A stretch of 64,000 bases of DNA from Riptortus pedestris (GCA_019009955.1 CM032229.1:151725001-151789000); one strand, 5' to 3'. Positions 34,691 to 47,419 are shown, counted from the stretch's first letter. The notes: generated by a model from the sequence alone, not told the origin. Translations and numbers: made by a program.

Positions 34691-35079
34691 TTAATTACTT
34701 GTGTTAAATGTTTATTTGTTGTGCTTACATAGTAGATTATTTTAGGCATATTTTTTTATGTAGTTATTGATTGAGGAAAATTGCCTTGTCAAGGCTTGAT
34801 GATTTGATGCTTTAAAAAAAAAAAAAAGAAAAAAAAATGCTGTAGCTAGGTATATTAGTGTTGTCTTAGAATTTCTTACAATTAAGATTTCTTTTAAGAA
34901 AAAAATAACAGAATAAGAGAAAAGTATGAAACTATACAAAGTAAGAAAGAGTCAGACTTGAACTTAACAACAATGGATGTATAATCTTTCTTCTAGGACG
35001 GATTTCTAACTATTGGTTTGCCATTCCAAATTGTAAAAACCATTGCACAGCTAACAACGTCAAGCAGCTATTGTATAAA

Positions 35080-35690
35080 GTTTTCAATGAAAAATGAAAC
35101 CCAAAATAAATTTGCACATTCTGTAATTTAAATATGAACAAGGACATTTATCATATAATGCTTCATTGCCCTATTTACTCCCCTTTCAGAGAACAGTATT
35201 TACCATTCATCAAACAGCCAGCTGATAATACACAACTTCATAATATTCTAAATAGTGCAACTAGAGAAGTATATATTAGAAATTTTAAATATTTAAGAAA
35301 TAGTTTCAACTTCGCGAATCTTATCTGAGTTAACATTGTCAATTTCTCTTCTACTCTTAATTGTTTTTTTTTTTTTATTTAGTACTGTTATACCTATGTA
35401 TTAGTAAGAACAGGAACCAAGATAATGATAAGTTTAATAAAACTATTATGTTGAAAATATAATGTTTTAATATTAGGTAAGATAATAAAATATAATGACA
35501 CTTATTAGTTTAGATTTTTCTAGAAATGTTAATGTAAATTCTAGACAGTTATACTTAATTCTAGTTTATAAAAATACACACACACATATATATAACATAC
35601 TAACGTAGAAAAACTAACCTCACTATATAAGGCCTACTCCTAGCTATAAGGAAAATCCTTGTAAGCAATAAAGGAAATAAATAAATAATC
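35080..35690 (+). pseudogene. LINE ORF2 C-terminal fragment with 3' UTR
   Basis: The frame 35134-35328 reads NKDIYHIMLHCPIYSPFREQ, then NFKYLRNSFNFANLI. The H-x4-C followed by a P-rich turn is the second half of the ORF2 terminal zinc knuckle in non-LTR elements. After the stop there is about 350 bp of AT-rich 3' UTR, ending GCAATAAAGGAAATAAATAA at about 35665-35688. The first cysteine pair lies upstream of the open frame or is lost. A different LINE lineage from that at 9446. Confidence 0.65.
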
Positions 35691-36681
35691 TTTCTTTGTA
35701 AAGCAGAGTATACACGACATAGAACGCCCTAAGATGTGCTTGAATTGAGTTTCTAATTATTATCTAAATTACGACAGTAATTTAGCAGATGCAGCAGAGA
35801 TTACATGAGAACCGCTCATATATTTTGTAGAATAAACTCCATTTGTTTTTTCTCGTGGGTCAATAATTGTTTAATTCTATTTAGCTTCCTTTGACGTTAC
35901 TGCAGCAGGCAGTAGAGATAATTTACGAATTTTTGAAAGCTTCTACGATTATAAAACGTCATGGGATGCAATCTTTAATGATATATAGTTGCTTATTAAA
36001 ATTTAAATACATTACTTACCAGTTAACGCATTGAGAAAGGAATGCAGGACTGCAAAAACAGCGTGATTCTAACTCTTTTAATAGCAGCAGGCCACCGCAG
36101 TTCGTTATGCTCTTCAGCACTAATCTAGAGCGATTAGTTCTCCAGGCGAGGAAGGGCCAAGACCCAAATGAAAATGGACTCGGAAGATTAGTAGGTCTTA
36201 TAATTTTGCCTACTCACACAGCAACAAGGTGTTAAAATATGGCCGTAAAAGACGTGAGTTAAAAGGTAATTATGAAAGGCCCTGTGGTTGAAGGAGAAGA
36301 GGAAGACATAGCAGTATCTTGGGGCATGTCTTAATGCGAGTAGGGCCCAGCGATGCAGCGGTTTAGGTTAGGGTAATAAATCATGGCGGCCGGCAGAGCT
36401 ACGGTAGCGCTTCCTAATGGCCGCCGTGGGAACTAGGAGTCCGTCATTACCGCTCTCCTTCCACTCCAACATTAATCACCCATACACCTAGTCGCCATAT
36501 TTTTTTTTTGTTGTACTTATTGCACCGAATTCGCGGTCAAGAGGGATCGTCATGGTTAACAACGTTTGAACCTTTCGACGAATTCGGAGTCATTTTGAGG
36601 CAATCAAGGATGGAGCTTGGCTATCCGCGTTAAATTGTGCTCGGGAGATGTAAGTCGACGCCGTACGTTCTCGAGAGAGGT
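35691..36681. other. Unique stretch with a GC-rich island near 36290-36680
   Basis: No gene was recognised. The right half, including AATCATGGCGGCCGGCAGAG and CTAATGGCCGCCGTGGGAAC, is GC-rich and not repeated in the window. It is a candidate conserved or regulatory segment. Confidence 0.4.
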
Positions 36682-36882
36682 TACTATAACCCTAATCCTA
36701 AGTGCAATAGTTATGTGTAATAATTTTTAAGTATCTCTAGTCTTGCCCTGGAGAAGAGAAAATGAAGATTCTCGAAATATCGGCATAAACTAAGATTTTT
36801 TCACCAACATTGACCAAAACCCCAAAAAGAATAACAATACCGTATACGAGTATAAATATAACCTGTTCGAAAACATCAACAC

Positions 36883-36892
<10 letters not shown>
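36682..36892 (+). repeat. Dispersed ~210-230-bp repeat (second copy at 18290)
   Basis: Matching blocks include TAAGTGCAATAGTTATGTG, TCTTGCCCTGGAGAAGAG, ATCGGCATAAACTAAGATTT and AAACATCAACACAATT. The repeat ends against a TA microsatellite, as in the other copy. Confidence 0.6.

Positions 36893-36930
<38 letters not shown>
36893..36930. repeat. (TA)n microsatellite
   Basis: TA repeat at the right end of the dispersed repeat at 36682. Confidence 0.9.
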
Positions 36931-36935
<5 letters not shown>

Positions 36936-37207
36936 ACAACATGCAGATTTGTATCAAAGAACTTAGTTGTCTAAATGTGAGTATGTTTCATGGGCTTAGC
37001 CCATAAATAATGAGCTGTTTAGTATGCAAGGAGAGTGATCCCTGAGTGGGGTCTGCATCACATGTTCGTACGTGTCTTCAGAACAAAGGCAATTACTAAC
37101 ATTAGGGGAAGCTCTATTTATGCCTTAATTTTAATCTAGTTAATCAGTAAGTGCTATATTCTTGGGGAAGAAGAAGATTTTTGAAATAGGCTCCAAGTTA
37201 CGCCTTT

Positions 37208-37335
37208 TTAGCAGATTTCCCTTTGGGAAAATCAGTTATTGAGGTTGGAATCATGAAGGGATTTTCAAATAAGTTCTTTAATTGTCATCGATCCTACTTA
37301 GGAGATGAACGAAAGTGAGGACCGTTCACATACAT
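37208..37335 (-). repeat. HINE-like 3' end fragment
   Basis: TTAGCAGATTTCCCTTTGGG, ATCAGTTATTGAGG, TCATCGATCCTACTTAGGAG and GTGAGGACCGTTCA. It stops where the TA tract would begin. Confidence 0.7.
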
Positions 37336-38128
37336 CTTTATAATATTAGGTTAATTGATGAAATATAAAAGCTATTAGTTATGATTATGACAATTATATT
37401 AGCAAGCACTGTATGTGGGATATAATGCTTGCTTCCTTCCAATTGAACTATTTATAGTTTTTTTTTCTTTTCTCATGTTGTAAATATACTAACAATTTAT
37501 ATTTAATTTTGTGCATTGTAAAATCTAGTTTTGTAAAATTTTAGTATTTACTTAACTTTGTTAAATTATAATCCAATATGTTAAAAGATGAATCGTCATT
37601 GTAGCGGCATCTCATATAAATAATAATTAAATATTGAATATTAATCGAGATACCTCGACCTATACCTTAAACACCCCACAACAATGATACATTAATGAAA
37701 ATATACGAAGAGTGCGAATTGTGAAAATACACACGAGGTATCTTCTCAGCTTAGACCCTCTTAACACCACGGACTGTTCTGAGTGAAACCAGAACCACAG
37801 GGTTCATCGAATATATCAGACGAGCTGAACGTGTTAATTGGAACGATGACAGACCGGTGTAAGTTAAATAAATGATTTATATGAGCATACTAATTAGATA
37901 GGCTGATTGGTGTCTCCAGATATATTTTATGAGATCTAGAAGGCCAGAATTCTAATAAGGAAACACGACGAAACTTGATTCATCTCTTGCCTTCTCACAT
38001 ACTATTTCATCAAACCATGATGAGTATAATACAAAAAATCACGGTAGTCAGTAGCAGCGTTGAAAAATAATCGTAACATTAAAAGATACATTCAAAACAA
38101 CGTAACAAAGTATCTGGAAATGATAATT
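37336..38128. other. Unrecognised sequence
   Basis: A possible LINE tail (GCGGCATCTCATATAAATAA) lies near 37600. No other assignment was possible. Confidence 0.35.
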
Positions 38129-39017
38129 TTTGCTGGTTTCCCCTCAAGGGAAATCAGGCATTGAGGTCATACTCATAACACGATTTTCGAAAAATTTCAT
38201 CAACGGTCCATCGACCCTACCCAGGAGATGACGAAAATGTGGTCATTCAAATACATATATTAGTCTGTTAACGCTCTAACGGGCGCAATTTTTGTTTGAT
38301 CGTTACCAAACGACATTTATCTTTATTTATGTAAAAAGAAAGATCAAGTTCGTTAATAGCTGAAATCGGGCAAGTGTGAGGGGAGGGATTTAGAGGAGAG
38401 GAATTCAGAAAAGTCTAAATATCTTCGTTGCTATACGCAGGATAAGATGTATAGAACCAATGATATCTAAGAATAAATATTGATATATACATTTATTCTC
38501 TATCTTGAATATTAACCGAGATATTTGCATTTTTCAGTTTTCAGCCTTCAGCAAACCACCACTTCTACTCATGTTACATAAACAATACTAAGCTATTTAT
38601 TAATCGGCATTATTCGAAGCTTAAATAGCAAATATGGTTTTCATTGAACTTTTACTTTGTGAACTTAGCAAATATGGCATGGGATGACCTCATAAATTAA
38701 GAGTTTTCGTTTTATACTCGAAATGTTTATTTGATCTATAGCATACTCGATTTTCAGCCGTTTCAGATAACACTTACGATCATATTTGAAATGAGACCTG
38801 GTAGTAGTGGTTCAGAGAAAAGGGAAATCAGAAAATCAAAAATATCTTCGTTATTATAAGTTGGATCATAAAATGTTGGGACGACTGTTGTTAATCTTTT
38901 GATTTTCTGCAATTGTTGTTCCATGTATTTTTTTTATAACTCAAGTATATGATATCACAAGTGTCATACCAGCACTTGGCAAATATGCTTAGTTTACACA
39001 ACCCCTGCCTGACGGAT
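38129..39017 (-). mobile_element. HINE-like element with both ends, diverged
   Basis: It runs from TGCTGGTTTCCCCTCAAGGG to CCCCTGCCTGACGGAT. The core is recognisable (GTTTGATCGTTACCAAACG, TCTATCTTGAATATTAACCG). The segment from about 38640 to 38980 differs from the other copies. The TA tract is reduced to ACATATATTA. Confidence 0.7.
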
Positions 39018-39166
39018 TTTTTTTTTTTTTTAATTTTAGAGTGAACTGTCTTACGTGGTCTACGAGTCCCAATCCGGGCTTTTCCAGATGTAACTCAACC
39101 ACTGCAGAGACAACCCTTCGACTCTGGAGAACAGATTTTGGAGCGAAGATTTAAAACCAATCATTA

Positions 39167-39370
39167 TTATTATTATTTATTAACGTCCACTTTTTGCAAC
39201 TTAGGCTAATCGGGACGGGTTATCTACGGGTGGGATTTCAGGACGTTATTTAATGAATTTCGTCACTAAATAATTTCATTTGCCCAGGCGGGAATTGAAC
39301 TCGCCACTCTAGGTTTACCATGTGAGATAAAGCTCAACGCTTTAACTCGCATGGCTAACCTGAGCCCCTA
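39167..39370 (-). repeat. tRNA-derived SINE with target duplication
   Basis: It is flanked by AAAACCAATCATTA (39153-39166) and AACACCAATCATTA (39371-39384), 13 of 14 bases identical. Head and tail are intact, but about 25 bp are deleted just after GGTTATCTAC, removing the GGTTACCACCCTTTTCTAGC segment. Confidence 0.9.
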
Positions 39371-39384
39371 AACACCAATCATTA

Positions 39385-40472
39385 AGCTTAAATGAAATAA
39401 ATGATGAAAACTTAGACGCTCCAAAGACCCCAACATTAATGAAAAGTCTGTACTTTCAATCAATGAAAGGTTTAATCTGCAAAGTGCTTTCAGTGCTTCA
39501 ACCCCTTTATCAGTGAATGTTCAGCTATAATTGATTGCCTTAGGCACTCAGCCGAGATATCTAAAGTCCGGGGAAGTCTGGCCGGAGAAGAATGACCCGC
39601 AACACACCAATCAATTGCAGCTCATCTCTGATGATGGGGTTGAGGTCCTGAAAGTTTTTTGCTGATTGAAAGTTTCACCGAGGTACTGCCTTTTCTTTAA
39701 CCCTATGAATTGACTTCCAGTTGGATTGCAGCTTCCATCTTAACACAAATATAATTGACTTCGTTGATGCACTTAAATCGATTGTAATTAGTGTTCAACT
39801 ATTCAAAGGAAGAATTTTAATTGTAAAACAAATCATTTAAGAGATTTTAACGGAGCCCTTTTTGACCCTCTTTCAACCCATTTTGACTAATTCCGTCATA
39901 ACATCAACACTTATATAGCACAACAAAAGAAATTTTTGACTGGTTAGCATTACTGTAGCGTCGGGTTATGCACCTTCCTTTTTTTGATAGTTGCATAAGA
40001 TTGTTTAATGACAGTATACTAATAACGTCGCTTAAGCAAGTGTTTGGATGACCCCTTATGAAGCTTTTGGCTTTTACCTATGATAACCGTCACAGGAGGA
40101 GTAACATGTAGATACAGAATTTTTAAGAAGTATATGATAGCACGGTTGAGGTGATGGAGGAGCTAAAAAGTCAAACATAATCATATGCAACATTGTTAAA
40201 TTATATGAAAATAATAACTGCTAAAACCCCGGCCCAGAACATGCACCACAAAATTACCTGCCCTACAGTGAAGATTTTCGTGAAGGTATTTTCTCTGAAA
40301 TAAAAAAACCACAGCACGCCTACTTTGGCGACTCAACACCACAGTTTAAATGAAATACACTACTTTTTCAAAACTGTAGAGCCTACTTTCGAGGTATAGC
40401 TTGGAGCATATTTGTATTGACTTCTGGCTTACATATTAAAATATTATTAAAGGACAAAAATAATTGATAACA
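39385..40472. other. Unrecognised sequence
   Basis: No repeat family or gene was recognised. Confidence 0.4.
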
Positions 40473-40803
40473 AGGGGAGTGCACGGCTTCTGAAAAACAA
40501 ATGTTAAAGATAAGAACGCACTTCTCAGGCGCTATCTAACAAAATATTGTTAAAGTTTATTTGAAAGTCTTGAGGTGTCGCCAAGGAAGATTATCAAGAG
40601 GAGCTTCCGAGGCTTAGTTCATAGTGCTGTTTTTTGTAATCGCAAGACCTTGAGATCGAATCTCGCATGAAGCGACTATTTTTTTTTTTTGTTTCTATGT
40701 CGTTTATTTAATATAAATAAAAAGTTAAATATTTTTTTAATTATTGGCATTTAATTTTTAACGCGTTCCGTATGTTTAAAGAAAATTTGAATGCTTCCCT
40801 TTA
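40473..40803 (+). repeat. Second tRNA-like repeat family, copy 1
   Basis: It starts AAGGGGAGTGCACGGCTTCT. A tRNA-like block lies near 40612-40680: GGCTTAGTTCATAGTGC as D-arm/A box and TTGAGATCGAATCTCGC as T-arm/B box. TTTATTTAATATAAATAAAA and ATTGGCATTTAATTTTTAA follow. Related copies are at 60361 and, inverted, 41505. The tRNA-like block sits mid-element with ~140 bp before it, which is unusual for a SINE. Confidence 0.6.
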
Positions 40804-41504
40804 AAAAGAAAATATAACGAAATATTTACTATTATACGAAAATGTATTAATATTAATTAAATACAAATAAATTTAACATTTAATATTAATTGGTGGAATC
40901 TGTAGTGCCTTAGCAAGATTCTGGATGATATTAATCATAAAACAATTAAAACATAAATTTATGGCAAATGTAATAAATGCAGCTTCTTTCCACAAGTCTT
41001 AATCAAAACGTCTGTATGAAAGCAAACTTAATTTTTTTTTTTTTTTTTTTTTTTTTAAATTCTCTTTCACCTCAAAGTTTCCAAGCAAACCATGAGTACC
41101 GTATCAACAAATATTGTCAATGGCAATTGGTGATGAATAGAATGGCTTTAAAGACAATCCTCTACAGATGATATTTTGCGTTTCTCTTGAATAAAATACG
41201 TACATTTTTGAAGACGCTTGACGACAGAAAAATAGATACACGGTTGGCATTGGGGAGTATATTTAGGCGGGATTACTTTAATTGTGCAAGTTCCTATGTT
41301 TCTTTCGACTTCAAAAATTCGTCTTGTATACCTGGATTACTTTGTCCTCCCCAAGAGTCAACCAATAGTAGAGATTTTGTGTCTTTAACGTACGGCAACA
41401 GAGCATCTGTTAAACGTGTTTTGTATATTAGGGTCGTTAACTTTCCAGATTTTGAACTAGTAAAGACGACACTTTTATCTTCGAATTGTTTTTTTTTTTA
41501 AATA

Positions 41505-41800
41505 TGGAAGATGTTAAAAATTAAATGCCCTTATGACAAAAATTATTTAACTTTTTATTTATATTAAATAAACGTCATAGAAACTAAAAAATTACTACTG
41601 ACGAGATTCAATCTCGAGATCTAGCGATTACAAAAAGAAAGCACTCCAAACTAAGCCACGAGAGCTTCTCCTGATAATCTTCCATACTTTTTTTTCGGCG
41701 AACACCTGAGAAGATAACAGAATTTGTTTTTCATAAGGCACTACACGTATAAAATTTTTGCTCAAATCAGAAAAGGGAAGGTTTCCCCTTGTATGTATGT
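41505..41800 (-). repeat. Second tRNA-like repeat family, copy 2
   Basis: The complement contains TGGCTTAGTTTGGAGTGC and CTCGAGATTGAATCTCG, then TTTATTTAATATAAATAAAA, in the same order as copy 1. Upstream, AAAAACAAATTCTGTTA matches the copy at 60361. Confidence 0.6.
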
Positions 41801-42312
41801 TTTAGGAAGAGGCGTTATAACTTCCTATTGCCAGTGGCTTGAAATCGTAATGCCTCTACTCCAATTTCAATCCGTCTGTAGAAATGATTTATTAACGGTG
41901 CTAATAATTCGGCTGTTAAAAAAAAATGATTAAACCACTGAATGTGAAATGGTTGGTAGCTGGGTTGCTAAGCTACCAGTCCGTCAGAATTATGGCGGCT
42001 GATATCACACAGCAAATAGAAGACGTAAATTATGTGAGGCCGACTAATACGAGTAAGATAGTGGAAGGCTGGGGCTAATAAGGAAGCCCGTGTTGGATTT
42101 TGCCGCAATTGCCTCAGGCACTAGATCTCATTCGGTCCGGCTTCCACGGAAGTAGGTACACCGTTCATCAGATGTACCCGCCGGCGGTACACGGGGGGGG
42201 GGAGGCTTCCAACCCTTTACCGCTCACTTTTTTTCCCCCACAGACCAGCTTTAAATCATTCAAATATTTCCGCAACGATGGTCAATGGCAGAGGTGGTTG
42301 AGTGAATCAAAA
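41801..42312. other. Unrecognised sequence, GC-richer near 42060-42240
   Basis: It contains a G9 run near 42194. No gene was identified. Confidence 0.35.
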
Positions 42313-42986
42313 GTACGTCAATGCAGGTGCTGCGTAAACTAATGGAGATTTCCTAAGTGTGCGCACACTTGTTATTTCAACTCACCCCATATTCTCTATT
42401 TCTAAGAAAAAACCGACGAGTCGAAAGGGAAGAGGTAACTGAAGTCTGAAAATAAGAAAGTACGTTCAACTCGGTTAGTACTTGAGTTACAAAAAAATTG
42501 AACAGAACAAAAAATATAGTGCTTCGATAGTTTAACAAGATTGATTCTGTAACATTTTACAATCCGACTCATAATAATGGAGATATTTTGAATTTTCGAA
42601 TTCGCCTCCTTCTCTAAACACCCCTCCCCCTCCCCATATTTCTGGTCCGATTTCAGTCAATATCATCTCATCACAAATGGATGGTCACAAATATCATCTT
42701 CAGTGGTGTTGGATGAAACTGTTAAATATCGAGTATGGTATAAATCAAATAAAGATTTTCCAGACAAGTATGTTAAAACCTTTATTGATGTTGTCATCGC
42801 ACAACGAATTTATATGTATTTCGCATATTAAAGGTCCAATAGAAACAGCATTCCAAAATTCTCCCCTCTAAATCCCTCCTCCCCTATCCAATTTAGCCGT
42901 TAACGAATTTGATCTTTCTTACATAAAACTTATTTTTCGAATTTGGTAACGATAAAACAATAATTACAACCGCTAGACCGGTAACA

Positions 42987-43039
<53 letters not shown>

Positions 43040-43157
43040 AAACAACCCATTTTTGTCATCTTCTAGAAAGGATCGATGGGCATTAGAAGAAATCTTTCAA
43101 AAATCGCGTCATGAGGTCAGCCTCAACAGCTTATTTCCCCTAAAGGAAGTCTGCCAA
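42313..43157 (+). mobile_element. HINE-like element with both ends, diverged
   Basis: The 5' end GTACGTCAATGCAGGTGCTG and 3' end TTATTTCCCCTAAAGGAAGT with CTGCCAA are both mutated. It has the core CCCCTCCCCCTCCCC and a TA tract at about 42991-43036. Confidence 0.7.
42991..43036. repeat. (TA)n microsatellite
   Basis: The central TA tract of the surrounding HINE-like copy. Confidence 0.9.
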
Positions 43158-43572
43158 ATTGCAACCACTAGACATATGGAGATGGCAAGAAACGGCAGAA
43201 AAATGATATACATTACATCCATTTTCTCATTGACAACTTCAAATTTTCTGAGCTTGTGACTCTCAAGTCATAGATTCATTAATAAATGGGTTACTGTAAA
43301 TAGCGTTTAATTAATCATTTATATGGTAAACGCCATTACGTTTGACTCTGATTTCTGGCCAGATTCGGGAGTCCCGTTACATTAGAAATCAAATTTTGTA
43401 GTTCCTACATGAGTGCTGCTTGTATTTAAATATAACAGCTATTACTGAACACAAAAATTCATGGTATATTAATAAACTTTTTCTAACCAGGCGATGTGGA
43501 TCCCAAATATGAATCCCTAATAAATTTCTACCTCAATAAATGACTAGATAAGTTCTGGGAAGAAAAAAAAAA

Positions 43573-44097
43573 GTCCATAATGCAGGGACTTCGTTAACTA
43601 AGCAGATTTCCCACGCACCCCATGTATTTGCATTTATCTCAAGACGTACAAGTTAAATGAAAAAATATTTGGTATTTAGGCTTTAAATAATGTCATTCAA
43701 AATATAACAGCTTATTGTTAATATGACAGGAGTGGGGGTTTACTGAAGGCCGAAAACTAAAATATTCCTATATCTCAGTTAATAATCAAGATAATGAAAA
43801 ACAAAATTACAAAACAACGTTTATAGAATATAAAATGTGCAATACTATTGATTCTGTACAAATTTTCGACGTGATGCATAATAACGGAGATATTTCGAAT
43901 TTTCGAAATTCAGCCGTCTAGCACCACTTCCGATTTTAGACGTTGACGACCGTCATCAAACAAAATTCTCATTTGGCGAAAATAGTTGTTCCTGTGTCTT
44001 GTTGCAGCTCCGAAAGAACCCACTAGCTCGGATTAATTTTATTCAGGTCTTCTTTTGTGGGAATTCTCAGCCAATTCCCTTAAGGGAAATCTGCTAA
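43573..44097 (+). mobile_element. HINE-like element with both ends, core deleted
   Basis: It runs from GTCCATAATGCAGGGACTTC and AAGCAGATTTCCC to AATTCCCTTAAGGGAAATCT and GCTAA. The TA tract and most of the core after TTTCGAAATTCAGCC are absent, so only 525 bp remain. Confidence 0.75.
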
Positions 44098-44890
44098 TGG
44101 TGTATTCGATAACCTACATCGACTGGATTTCAAGGTTTAACAAACACGAACATAACAAATTCTGGATAAGAAAGATGTAGTCTTGAATCATTATATCGGT
44201 AACTACTGTTTTCACCACGTCAGTGGTATCTTCAGAGCTTTTTTTAAAAAAGAAAAATTAGTTAAAACTGTACGAATGTCTCTAGAAAACGACTCAAAAG
44301 GCAACTTCTTTCTTATTTCGTTTCTCTAGTGATGTTCTTATAGTTTTTGATCCCTTTTTCTTTTATTAAGTAAAGACCTGAAGATGCAACTGATGTGGGG
44401 AAACGGCAGTTAATGGTATTGATTTAATGCAAGAAGACTACTAATATCTTATCTGAAGTACAGGTTCTGGAAAATTGATAACTCATCATTATACTGAACT
44501 TATCCAAACTTACACACCCTCGGGGGGGGGGTCCATAGATCGGTGGTAGAGCGTTTGATTTTAGAACATCTGAGCAAGTCAATGGGTGGCCTTCGAAGTT
44601 GTTACACAAGTTCGCTACCAGATCTCGCTGGCGTCATACCTGCTGTTGAATGACGGGAGTCTATTGAGTAAATCAGTCTGATACGTCGTAAATATGACAA
44701 AGTACGTTGACTCTCCTGGACGCCGTCGACTAGCAAACTAGTCCACTGACCGCCCCAATCCATAACGGGGGTTGTACGTCAAGTTGATCACTCCCTATGT
44801 AAAAACTCTGACCGTGGATCCCTCAAGCCAGCTAGGGGGTGGCTTAAGATCTTTAAGGTCTATAACAGATATATAGATATATATATATAG

Positions 44891-44927
<37 letters not shown>

Positions 44928-44987
44928 ACATTGGATTCCTTTGTTGGTGGTTTTCACACCTTTCGTTAAAGTGAGAGGCTTTAGTAG
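44098..44987. other. Unrecognised sequence with a TA-rich tract
   Basis: About 44535-44610 loosely resembles a tRNA-type promoter (CGGTGGTAGAGCGTTTGA), but no repeat partner was found in the window. A TA/GATA-rich tract lies at 44870-44927. Confidence 0.35.
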
Positions 44988-45411
44988 TGTCACGGCCCAT
45001 TTATCGTCACCGAAGACGGACGATTGAGATAGAGGATAGAGAGGAGACAAGAAGCGATCGCGGGAGACAAGCGAGCAGCAGACAACAGCGTCCACCTCGA
45101 GCTCGAGTGAGAATTTTGCTCCCGATAAACGCTTTGGCGGATCAGAGTGTAATACAACTTGAAGAATAACAGTTATCTCGTCGGACGAGAGGTACCAAAA
45201 GTTATGCTTATTGTGTATAAACAATTAAAAAAGATGAGGCCTATTTATTTGTATTGATAAGTCCCCCATTGGGAGTATTGTTTAATCCTTTATTTAGTTA
45301 TTATTTTTTATAGCTAAGATTAGAGATAATTATAATTAATCTATTGTAAATAAACTGATTTGTTTGAAGAAACATTGAAGAATACTGGTTTTGTTGTTAC
45401 CTTTGAGAACA
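44988..45411 (+). repeat. Possible LTR
   Basis: It begins TGTCACGG and ends GAGAACA, consistent with TGT...ACA termini. AATAAA lies near 45350, and TGGTGCCC follows shortly after, a possible primer-binding site. There is no second LTR, no coding sequence and no clear target duplication, so this is tentative. Confidence 0.3.
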
Positions 45412-46462
45412 AAAAACGTGGTGCCCTTAATAAATTTATTTCTGTCTATTGATATGAGCCTAGCTAAATGTAACTAATAAACCCACAACCTTCTCCACTG
45501 AGCTTGGCAGTTTTGTTACCCAGTCTGTGGGGAAACATTAGCCATAATAAATGTCTTGGATATTTTTATTTTCCCTATATTGATATTTATTTTTATTTAA
45601 TTCAATGTTGAGTCGGAATTATTAGGAATAGGTTATTTATAGATAGCCACAATAGATTTATATATTGTGGGCAGATACACTTGAAACTCGAGTTTAAACA
45701 AACTTGAATTCTTGAACACAGAATAAGATTACGTCATTGCCTGCCACAAAACCACACCATTCATCCATATGCAAAACCATTTGGAGGATGTTCTTTCCAA
45801 AGGGAAAGAAATAAAATAAAAAGAAAAAAAAAAACTTTCTCGGGCTCAGATTCACCCCCATGAATACAGATGATGACAGGAATAGAAGCCCAAAGCGGAA
45901 AATAACAGCGTGCCAGACTATATCTTCATTAGAGATATTGTGTAGGCCGTGCAATAACCATTAATTTACGGTCATGGAGAAACTCGGAGACTCGGTGCCT
46001 GAGATAAGGAGGAGGGTGAGCTTGGGGCCCGGAGAAAGGTGAGAGTGTGCTTTGCTGTTGTTTATGTTGTTTGGCAGGCCGAGACAATGTGGTGTTCTCC
46101 TGCTAATTGCGCTGCTTCGCCGAGATTTGTGGCCGGGGCTGCGTGGGTGTGTTGTCAGCTGTAACTCATCACCTGGAGACCAGCTGCAAATAGGATGGGC
46201 ACCTTGCTGAAAGTTGTAATGGGCTACCTTTATTGGCTTGAGGGGAAATGATATCTCGAACCATGTACAATTATTTCAAATTATCCGTTTCACAAATGCT
46301 GGCCTTAAACAAGACAGTCCTGAAACAACCAGGTTGGAAATGTTCTAGAAGAAACTGTGAATAATGTATATCAAACAATAATGGATTTTGTGAAGATTTG
46401 AAAGATGTTCTTCTATACTTAACATTGATATTGATAGAATAATAAATTATAGATACTTTTTA
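45412..46462. other. Unique stretch with a GC-rich island near 45980-46230
   Basis: About 45980-46230 contains GCTAATTGCGCTGCTTCG and GTCAGCTGTAACTCATCACC. It is GC-rich, apparently single-copy, and has no open frame of note. It has the look of a conserved non-coding element. Confidence 0.4.
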
Positions 46463-46959
46463 TTAGCAGATTTCCCTTAAGGTAAATCAGCTATTGAGGT
46501 CGAACTCACTACGCAATTTTCTAATTTTTTCTTCAAATGTCCATAACTTAAATACCAAATATTGTTGTCCAGAGAACTTTTTTTTTTATACGATACTTAA
46601 TAATACTTTTTTTTATGCACGTATGTTCTTGTGACACTCCCCCCTCCCAGTCACGTCTTAAATTCTTGGACTTCTAAAATTTGATTGATTGAGATAAAAA
46701 TCATTCTGATTCATTATAAATTACAGTACTAGATATAGTAAATAGTTTTAATTAATATTTATATGTTACATTCTAATATGTATCGGTTATTGTTTTTCTT
46801 TCCGGTGAGTCGTTGGTTGACCTGCTTGTTTTCATTTCCGACGCTTCCCACCGGAAAGTGAAGCGAAAGATTTCTCATAACTGTTTGCATTTAGATTAAT
46901 CTATTATTAATCTTCGCGAGGGAAATCTGCTTAGTTTAAGAAGCTCCTACCTGACGGAC
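46463..46959 (-). mobile_element. HINE-like element, internally deleted
   Basis: It runs from TTAGCAGATTTCCCTTAAGG to CTGACGGAC. The core and TA tract are deleted after TTCTTCAAATGTCCATAAC, and the remaining part is the long 5' segment. Confidence 0.75.
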
Positions 46960-47068
46960 TTGTTTTCATTTTTAGTCACCCCAATAGAGCAAAAAAAAAT
47001 TGTCTCCATATTAAATTATCTTTCTTCTAGAAGCTTAAGAAGATAGTTAATTTTACTTCCTTGTACGA

Positions 47069-47072
<4 letters not shown>

Positions 47073-47114
<42 letters not shown>
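47073..47114. repeat. (CT)n microsatellite
   Basis: About 40 bp of CT repeats followed by C7. Confidence 0.9.
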
Positions 47115-47116
<2 letters not shown>

Positions 47117-47419
47117 CCCCTTTTCTCTTCTCTACTTCAACGATTTCCTTAAATTAATTTCATTTATTTATTTAGGTGTGACACACTTATTCTTATTATA
47201 AAACTCAAATAGTTTAGGTAAAGCCACCTTATTTTTTTTTTTTTAAAAAAAGTTAAAAAATCTCCAGTCGTAGTTAAATGCACGGTTATTAGCAGATTTC
47301 CCTTAAGGGAAATCAGCTATTGAGGTCGTACTCATGACGCGAGATTTGACAAATTTTCTCAAATGTCCATCGATCCTACCCAGGAGATGACGAAAATGAG
47401 GTCCGTTCAAAATTATATA

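Noticed and set aside
40612..40680. A functional tRNA gene
   Set aside because: The T-arm is mismatched and the anticodon arm is poor. The same block recurs inside a longer dispersed repeat.
44535..44610. A SINE or tRNA head
   Set aside because: Only an A-box-like stretch is convincing, with no second copy and no target duplication.
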